DNA of 64,000 nt. Origin: Puccinellia tenuiflora. Taxonomy: Eukaryota > Streptophyta > Magnoliopsida > Poales > Poaceae. The DNA lies in contig QRDG01001975.1 of NCBI GenBank assembly GCA_012064385.1, forward strand, positions 312,412 through 376,411. The letters run 5' to 3'. The notes below the pieces were generated by a model. The model made no database searches, was not told the DNA's origin, and saw only the letters and a program-made list of their open reading frames with translations. The position numbers and the translations under genes are program-made. This document shows positions 57,000 through 64,000 of the stretch, one piece after another. The number at the start of each line of letters is the position of its first letter. Position 1 is the first letter of the stretch.

Positions 57000-59900
57000 A
57001 TATATTGTCTGTTGCATCTTTTAACCTACCTCGTCTTCTTATGTACTGCATACTTGTGAATGTCTTCACTGTATCTTTTTGGTCCAGTGTCGTTTCTGGT
57101 CTAATATGTGCACATATCTTTAGTTTTTCTTACACTCATATATATAGCTTTTGGTAATTTGCAAATATTTGCAGAGGCCCATATTTGATAAGACTTGTTG
57201 GAAATAATTGTCCCGTTTTAGTACCATTCCTACGGAACTAGTACAAAAGCTAAAGGGAAAAGAGCAAGTGGGACCGACCCAATCTCTCTTTATTATACAT
57301 TCTTAGAAGAGAGTGGCCACAAAGATAAATACAAGGTGCTATTCATCTTAAACTTCTCCCTTGCTGATTCACCCCTCGAGTAAAACCTGAAAGCTTAGCA
57401 TATATAGATTGCAAACAAGTGTTCATGTGCAAACAATTATTAAAACCACATAAACTTCGGAGGAGAGACTTCCCGCAAACTTATCAAAGTAGCATCTAGC
57501 AATTGAGCACAAGCTTAAATCACGACCTTATTCATTGCCAGAATGGAATGGAGGTGGGCTTCATTTTATGAGAGCAAACAGCATCAAACGATATAAGCAC
57601 CAAAGCTTTTTAACACAAAGTCACTAGGTTGCTTGACTTCAATCTCATGAACAAAAGGAAACAAGAGCAGCCAATAATTTTATTATCTCATTAACCCTCC
57701 AAGAGCAGGAATCTAGTGAAATTACCTCGGCATGATTCGGAATTACTCTCATCACATAATAGCAGTCCTCACTGGCCACTGGCCAAAGTGTTTCCTATCT
57801 ATTTTATATTTATGGAAGGCTTATCTGGTGCTTGGTAGGGTAATTCAAGGAATGAGCAAATCTGAAATCTAGATTGTAAAGCTAAATAGGAGTTCAACTC
57901 TAGTACGAAGAAGTTTTCACACATGCCAGTCATTGGAAAAATAATATCCAGAGTATGTGGGAGAGAATGGACTCAAGCCAAATAATTGATTGAGAAACCT
58001 ATGCAATGAAACATGATTTCAAGATGCTAGAGATGTTCTCGTCATCTTTATTGCATAACTTGTACTTTGATTAGCCATTCTGCACATGAACATGGACGTG
58101 CTTTTGACTATATCCCTTCTGCTTGAGGATGAATATTTTGATATTTTGAAAGGTGCCCCTCTCTATTTTTTTTCCGTGAGAAGCGTTAAACTGACGAATA
58201 TAGCTCTTGTTGATGAAATTTGCAAGGTTGTTGATGATGACATCAAATTGCTTTTTTAGGCTTCTCAAACTTTTATGAGTGCGCATAACCAACTACTACT
58301 GTTTAGCGAGAGATGCACTATATAGGTAGGTATGGTGTGAACACATGGAAGAAATGGTTTAATTTCTTGGAACTGGATACATACAATGGCAGAGTATGTG
58401 ATATTCCGATGAAGGTATGCAATGCCGAGTGATGAAGTTACACAAAAAGAATGACTGGCTTTGAAATACTTCAGACTAGAGGAACATCAAACTTAGCAAT
58501 ACACACTAAATATTCAGATTGCAATACTCAAGGCTCGTGAATCTACTCTGGTTTTGGCTTTGGTAGGACAGAAAAAAATATTCCGAATCAATTAGAGAAT
58601 AAAATCAACTTTACCATACTTAACTTGGGGGCTTTATGAATAAAAATTAGCAAGCCCGAGCCCTTTTCCTCAATCAGTGTTCATCAATCGCCTAGCAACA
58701 AGTGTTTACCTTTGAAACTATATGTATCAACTGAAAACTCTTTTATGTTATTTAATTCAGCGAGGCAACGAAGTCAGTTATTATAAGCGTGCTCAATAGC
58801 TAAATTACCAACTTTGTAAGAAAGCAGCAAGTTCTCTAACCTTTGTCTCATGAGGCAATAAGAGTTTCACAATTGCACATTGGATGCAATCTTGCTTTGC
58901 TAGAGCGATCTTGATTTCCCTACTGCATTCACAGGGAATTTCCGCAGGGGTTCACTAACCCCCCAAGAAAGGCACAAATAGGAGTTATACCCTTCACAGA
59001 CATGTGTCCCTACTGCATTCTTGATTTCCAATGTTGTGCAGCATTCCACATCTATGAATAGCCCACGACCCATAGGTTAGTGTGGACATTTTTAACTTCT
59101 AAAATTGAAGAAGTATGTTTTTTGACTAGTATATGGATGCAAGGGAGAAAGTTACACGTACCAATTAATGACAGCCCGTGAATAAATTGGCTCCACGCAA
59201 GCACTGGCATCATACATACACGGGGTACGTACTCCTATAAAATTCAGTTCATTAGATTTCACCAAGCAACTGCAATATATTATAGTGAAGTGTGCAGACA
59301 CTTTCCTAATTCAGACCAAAAGGGAGCTTTACCTTCAGGCGTGCACTGCTGCCTTTTTGAGTTTCAAATCTCTGAGACTACCATCAAGCAGGTCAAGAAT
59401 GCTAGTCCTGAATCTGAATGTTTGGAACAAGACATCTATTCATATTTCTATTTTTTCTTCAAAATACAAGTAACTTCAATAAGGATGCAACGGGAGAACA
59501 TTCTGGGCTTACCTCTGAGATCTGGAGTGACTTCATGCATACTTAATTAGTGAAACCTTTATATCAGAAGTGAAACACAGGAATTCATTCATTCCATGGT
59601 ACTATTTTGATCCTAAAGCCTTAAGCCTGAATTAGTTAGCCAAGTGCACCACTGAGTCTTGATAGTGATGGCCAGAGCTAAAATGCCAACTAAGAATGAA
59701 CAGAACGAACACCTGCATAAAACCAAAACAAATGTTGAATACATCGTAGATTTCATGGTTTCCGTCTAGGAAGAAAAAAACAAAGAAAATATGAGAAATC
59801 ATCAAGATAACTATATGAGTCCCAAAAAATTCGATTTCCCACGTCTGGTATACCACCCATAGGATAACTGGTCGTTATTACTCATATGGTAGACTAGGGG

Positions 59901-60180
59901 AATGAAATTCAGGTTGGATGTACTTACCACAGATTCAAACACAGGAAGAAATCCATTGCGTGTGTGAATTTTTGAATGGATGGACTAATGGCTAGAAGAA
60001 TGTACAACTCCAATAAACATAGCCCTGAACAGTTGATGGTAACAAACAACAAATAAGTAAAGCAAACCGGAATTCAATAATTAACTTCACGTGTGTGAGG
60101 ATCATGTAAAAAGTAAAGAGTAACTGTGGGTGTGTGTAGAAACAGAGCAGAAGAGTAATTGTTACCTTGAATTAGTTCCA
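57000..60180. other. Intergenic DNA downstream of the NLR gene
   Basis: About 3.2 kb of AT-rich, low-repeat sequence. Open frames are short and lack recognisable domains. Part may be 3' UTR or UTR introns of the NLR transcript, which runs towards here, but I see no firm splice evidence. Confidence 0.5.
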
Positions 60181-60198
60181 TTAACATGGTCATGTCCT

Positions 60199-60331
60199 CC
60201 CCACTTGTGCCAAGAGGTCCTGGGTTCGAACCAGCCTCTCTGCACTGCACTTTGCAGGGGTAAGACTAGGTTCCTATAATCCCTCCCCAGACCCCACCTT
60301 GTGTGGGAGCCTCGTGCACTGGGTCTGTCCT
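60199..60331 (+). mobile_element. Au-like SINE, 5'-truncated
   Basis: The segment has an RNA polymerase III B box (GGTTCGAACC) and the Au SINE-like body and 3' end (CCAGACCCCACCTTGTG, then GCACTGGGTCTGTCC) with a very short T tail. An 18-bp perfect duplication TTAACATGGTCATGTCCT flanks it (60181-60198 and 60332-60349). With 133 bp and no A box it is shorter than a full-length Au SINE. It lies antisense to, and immediately 3' of, the NLR gene. Confidence 0.75.
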
Positions 60332-60340
60332 TTAACATGG

Positions 60341-63300
60341 TCATGTCCTGATTTCTGGGATGGTTCCTCTTAACTGCCTGCACTGCTCTATTAGCTCATA
60401 ATTGTCGCAACCACAGACATCTAATATTTGGAGTGAACTGGGGAGGCCATCCTTGGGCAGACACCCGATGTATTTACAACTAATGATGACTAGTCTCTTG
60501 AGGCTGGTAAGCTTGTTCAGCCCTGCAGGGAGGCTCCGCAGCTTGAAACACATCCAAAGCTCGAGTTCCTGGAGTGAGGTGAGTAGTTGAAGGGCCTCTC
60601 CTTGCTCCTTTGTGAAGCCCTCGACCTCATCGCAGAACCAAAAATGTAAGATAGTGAGGGAGAAGGATAGGACTCTGCAGACGGGCGCACAGAGGAACCC
60701 TTCGATGTCTCTTGTCGTGAACTCGTGCAGTTTGGAAGAACGGGAAAGAAGCAACTGTTCTTGTTCATCCTCATGCGGAAACCAGCCAAAAAAGAACTTG
60801 GGGCTTTTCTTGATATCTAATTCGCTGAGCTGTCCCATGGTAAGGAGATGCCACAGGCCCTGTGATCTTAAATGACGTCCTCCTACACTTAACTTGATGA
60901 GAGAGGTGAGGTTTGAGAGGCACTCCAACGTCTTCATGTAACAAAAAGGCCCAAGATCAAGTTCTTGTAGGGAGGATGGGAGAGGGCAATAGGAAGAGGA
61001 GGAGTAGGCAGAGAGGAACATAGGGCAAGAAAGTGCCTTTAACTCCCGGAGGGAGCGCAAGGCTTGGAGCCCTCCACCACGATTTCCTCCTCTCTTGTGG
61101 CCATTCGGAAGAGTCGTAGGACCAATCAGGGTCAGCTCTCCACACCCGACTATCTTCAAGTACTTTAGACAGTCAGCGAAATGGGACGGCAAGAGCAGCA
61201 GCCCATCTTCTCCTTCTGTTTCATCTTCCTCTGCTGCTATGCACTGATGCAGATCTGTTGCTTCTGTTGCCTCTGTTTCATGAGCTGAAGATGATGGCAG
61301 TGTTGTCATTTGCTTTTTGGGCACCATGTCCAACAGTGTTATCTTCTTGCAATCATCTATTATCAATTCACTGAGCCTCGTGAGACCACACAAGATCTGT
61401 GTCAGTACCTTCCCACTCACATCACATGACAAGATCTGTAGAGCCTCAATAGGAACCTGCCATCCCAAATCACCCATAGCTCCAGTCATGATTTTGCACC
61501 TTGCTAGTGACAACTGCGTCAACGTGGTCAGCATTTTAAGATCCATCAACACCAGAGGTGGGTTGTCGCTCATCACTAACTCCTGTAATTTTGTTAAATT
61601 ACTCGAGACAAAGAACATCACTTCTACTCTACTTTTCTTCGAAATCCCAGTAATTTCCAATTGTACTGGAGAGGAAGATTTCGAGTAGATCAGGTCACGA
61701 AGCCATCCTACCCTTCTGATATTGATCTCACACAGAGTATGTGTCCAAGGTATAGGAGGCAACGACATGAGTTTAGGACATCCCTTTAAATTAAACACTT
61801 GTAAGTTAGAAAGGAAATGCATGTTGTTCACAAATGGAACCTCCATGAGTTCGGGACACTGCTCAATGGTCAAAACTTGTAGACCAGAAAACAAATGAGG
61901 AGCATCTCCTGCAACCCATTTTCCCAATCTTTCCAAGCCAATAAGTGCAAGCTTTTTCAAGTTGCAGAAGCTTCGCTCTGTGATAGGACCAAAATGATCT
62001 GGACCAAACTCATTGAGTGTATCAATACACTTCAACGATAGGTCATCAAGCACCCACATCTGCCCCAAAGATGGGAGATTTTCCCAAGCCACGTGATCCA
62101 GCTGAAGTGATTTTAGAGCTTTAACTGAGAGCCTACTACCCAGCCATGTTGGACAAGAAGGACCTCCGTGACCTCCAATGTATAAATTCCTAAGGTTGTT
62201 ATGTGGTCGAAGGCTTTCAAGAACCAATATTTCCATATCAGGCTCATTATTAGATTCCCATTGTAATATTAAATTGTCCAGGTGGATTTTGTCTATCAAC
62301 CTGGCTTCGGCTGCTATTTCTTTGGTTTTTACTCTCTCAAGGTTATAAATACCAAGCTCCCTTAGATCCAGCAAATTACCCAGTTGATTCAACTCAAAAC
62401 CACTATCTTCTCTACCGACTATAAATTTATTCAACTCTTGTAAGAACTGCAGTTTCCCCACATTAGAGATAGTAGAGTGGAATTCATTATGTTTGGTATT
62501 AAAATGGCGGAGTTTTGCAAGGTTGCTAAAGTGTGTGGGCAAATCAAGGGAACCATCCCATCGTTCTAGATCCAGAATCATCAAATGATAAAATCTAGAA
62601 ATCACACTTGGCAGATGCATTTGGCACTTACTCCAGGTCCCTAGCAATAAATATCGTAGGTGGATAAATGTTGCAAAGTTATGGAACATGGACTCCAGTG
62701 GATATGAAATTTTGGGCAAATGAAGCACACGCAAATCATTTGCTTTCTCAAACAAATCATGGAAAATGTGTCCAAAACTTTCATCTACTTCTCCAAAGAT
62801 CAACAGAGTTTGCAAATTTTCAACCTTAAGTATTGTCTTTAGTTTTATCAATTCACTCTTAAAGTTTTCCTGAGTCACCCCATCACTGTCACGTGCACTA
62901 TCTATGATGATAGACAAGTGACGGGTAGATGGCAGGATTTGTACTGTCTTCACATTCGAGCGATGTAAATTAAGAGAATCTTGAGATGCAACCTTCGATG
63001 CTAAATCATGTAGTAGGTCATGTATGATATATATTTGATGCCCATCAATTTCATCTTTTCTAAAAAATCCATGGGTGACCAGTTCATTTAAATTGTTTAG
63101 ACCTATATCTTCAGCTGTTTTGTTTCGACTACTAGAGTTTACAATATTCAGTCCTATCCAGAAGTGAATGAGCTCATTGCTAGTAAACATGTAGTCCTCG
63201 GGATACAATGCGCAATAGGAAAAGCATTGTTGCAAATGGAAAGGGAGATAGTCATAGCTAAGCTTCAATGCAGGCATAATGTCATGGCCAGCGGTCTGTG

Positions 63301-64000
63301 TCTCCCATTCTTTACTTTCAAGGACCTTCCTCCAGTGATGTGAATCGAGATCCTTTCTGAGTAATGTACCAACAGTCTTTGCTGCAAGAGGGGAGCCCTT
63401 CAATTTTTCAATTATTTTATCTCCGATCTCTTGCAACAGAATGTGATCCATTCTATATTGCTCCTCACCAAAGATAAATGTTAGGAATAACTTCCTAAAC
63501 TCTTCAGACTCTAAACCTCCCAGTTCTATTGAATGATCTGTTGTTTTAACCATTTGTGCTAGCTCTGGCAATCGAGTTGTAACCATAATTATGTTACCAT
63601 TCTTTTGTGATTTTTTAAATGGAAGCAGCAAACTTTTCCAATCATCCTCGTTACTACATTTCCACATATCATCCATTATAAGCAAGAATCTCTTAGATTT
63701 TAGTCTAAGTGCAATTACCTCACCGGTTGTACCCTCTTCTTCCTGACATTGAAATTTACGGGTTTTTTCTTTAATGTCTTCAAGCAGTTTAATTGGATCG
63801 AAATTGAGAGAAACACACACCCAAATTAAGATATCAAAATGGTTTTGCACTTCTTTGTTGTTATATATGGATTGTGTCATAGTTGTCTTACCTATGCCCC
63901 CCGCACCAACAATTGGAAGGACGGTTAGGTCCTTGGAACAGTATTTGCCCTTAGTGATGTCATTTATGATGCTATTCACGGTAAGGTCCCTCCCGTACAG
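60341..64000 (-). CDS. NLR (NB-ARC-LRR) disease resistance protein, N-terminus outside window
   Basis: The frame is open from the right edge to a TGA at 60343-60341, about 1219 residues, with no intron. Counting from the edge: P-loop GAGGIGKTT (about 32-40), kinase-2 LLIMDDMW (about 105), RNBS-B IIMVTTR, GSPLAAKTVG (the GLPLA site), RNBS-D CFSYCALYPEDY, and an MHD-like IHDLLHDLA. LRR-type repeats fill the rest, with an acidic insertion (EEDETEGEDG) near the middle. Asp-Met-Trp after kinase-2 Asp-Asp points to the non-TIR (CC) class. Such proteins act as ATP-switch immune receptors. The coiled-coil (or BED-containing) N-terminus is beyond the edge; the GTG at 63979 is not the start, since YGRD-like sequence precedes it in frame. 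No disabling mutation is seen. Confidence 0.93.
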   Translation of the reverse strand: MYGRDLTVNSIINDITKGKYCSKDLTVLPIVGAGGIGKTTMTQSIYNNKEVQNHFDILIWVCVSLNFDPIKLLEDIKEKTRKFQCQEEEGTTGEVIALRLKSKRFLLIMDDMWKCSNEDDWKSLLLPFKKSQKNGNIIMVTTRLPELAQMVKTTDHSIELGGLESEEFRKLFLTFIFGEEQYRMDHILLQEIGDKIIEKLKGSPLAAKTVGTLLRKDLDSHHWRKVLESKEWETQTAGHDIMPALKLSYDYLPFHLQQCFSYCALYPEDYMFTSNELIHFWIGLNIVNSSSRNKTAEDIGLNNLNELVTHGFFRKDEIDGHQIYIIHDLLHDLASKVASQDSLNLHRSNVKTVQILPSTRHLSIIIDSARDSDGVTQENFKSELIKLKTILKVENLQTLLIFGEVDESFGHIFHDLFEKANDLRVLHLPKISYPLESMFHNFATFIHLRYLLLGTWSKCQMHLPSVISRFYHLMILDLERWDGSLDLPTHFSNLAKLRHFNTKHNEFHSTISNVGKLQFLQELNKFIVGREDSGFELNQLGNLLDLRELGIYNLERVKTKEIAAEARLIDKIHLDNLILQWESNNEPDMEILVLESLRPHNNLRNLYIGGHGGPSCPTWLGSRLSVKALKSLQLDHVAWENLPSLGQMWVLDDLSLKCIDTLNEFGPDHFGPITERSFCNLKKLALIGLERLGKWVAGDAPHLFSGLQVLTIEQCPELMEVPFVNNMHFLSNLQVFNLKGCPKLMSLPPIPWTHTLCEINIRRVGWLRDLIYSKSSSPVQLEITGISKKSRVEVMFFVSSNLTKLQELVMSDNPPLVLMDLKMLTTLTQLSLARCKIMTGAMGDLGWQVPIEALQILSCDVSGKVLTQILCGLTRLSELIIDDCKKITLLDMVPKKQMTTLPSSSAHETEATEATDLHQCIAAEEDETEGEDGLLLLPSHFADCLKYLKIVGCGELTLIGPTTLPNGHKRGGNRGGGLQALRSLRELKALSCPMFLSAYSSSSYCPLPSSLQELDLGPFCYMKTLECLSNLTSLIKLSVGGRHLRSQGLWHLLTMGQLSELDIKKSPKFFFGWFPHEDEQEQLLLSRSSKLHEFTTRDIEGFLCAPVCRVLSFSLTILHFWFCDEVEGFTKEQGEALQLLTSLQELELWMCFKLRSLPAGLNKLTSLKRLVIISCKYIGCLPKDGLPSSLQILDVCGCDNYELIEQCRQLRGTIPEIRT

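Noticed and set aside
63977..63979. GTG at 63979 as start of the NLR gene
   Set aside because: The frame is open to the window edge with NLR-like residues before it; the true start is outside.

Overview
This window is gene-poor grass chromatin, most likely from a Pooideae genome such as a Triticeae species. The evidence is a dense nest of long LTR retrotransposons of grass type, an Au-like SINE, Mutator, hAT and CACTA-type DNA elements, and one monocot-type NLR resistance gene at the right edge. No bacterial or organellar features are present. One 681-base run of N (27408-28088) and one single N (24594) mark assembly gaps.

Positions 1-55172 read as transposons inserted into transposons. From the outside in, the right-hand halves are: a CACTA-like/tandem-repeat DNA (53295-55172); a sense Athila-like Gypsy element (about 39041-53294); a Mutator-like element (MULE; 22405-24565 plus 38763-about 39040); a gag-only, Copia-type non-autonomous element on the minus strand (14154-22404); a hAT-like terminus (13684-14153); an antisense Athila-like element (10062-13683); and a non-autonomous element with LTRs of about 5.1 kb and a coding-free interior (1-10061). 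Two further insertions are complete in the window: a Tat/RIRE2/Grande-type Gypsy element inside the MULE (24566-38762, target duplication CAATC) and a minus-strand Athila-like element inside the sense Athila (45901-51716, target duplication TCATG). The matching left halves of the outer layers should lie beyond the left edge.

The most interesting locus is inside the Tat-type element. Between integrase and the 3' LTR, on the opposite strand, lies a long accessory gene (36756 down to 32903). Six exons with GT-AG junctions join in one continuous frame of 1115 codons. The product would start with a 'putative gypsy type transposon' (PF04195-like) domain, followed by an acidic and basic linker, a Gln/Pro-rich region, coiled coils and an acidic tail. 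This copy carries two in-frame TAG codons. The same element has the dual RNase H arrangement of the Tat lineage.

Positions 55173-60340 are low-density intergenic DNA with a 390-bp Mutator-type MITE (9-bp target duplication), a small GC-rich exon-like patch, and an Au-like SINE whose 18-bp target duplication contains the stop codon of the NLR gene. The NLR gene (60341-64000, minus strand) is open to the right edge. It has NB-ARC motifs and a long LRR region; its N-terminus lies outside the window. It is the only convincing intact host gene here.
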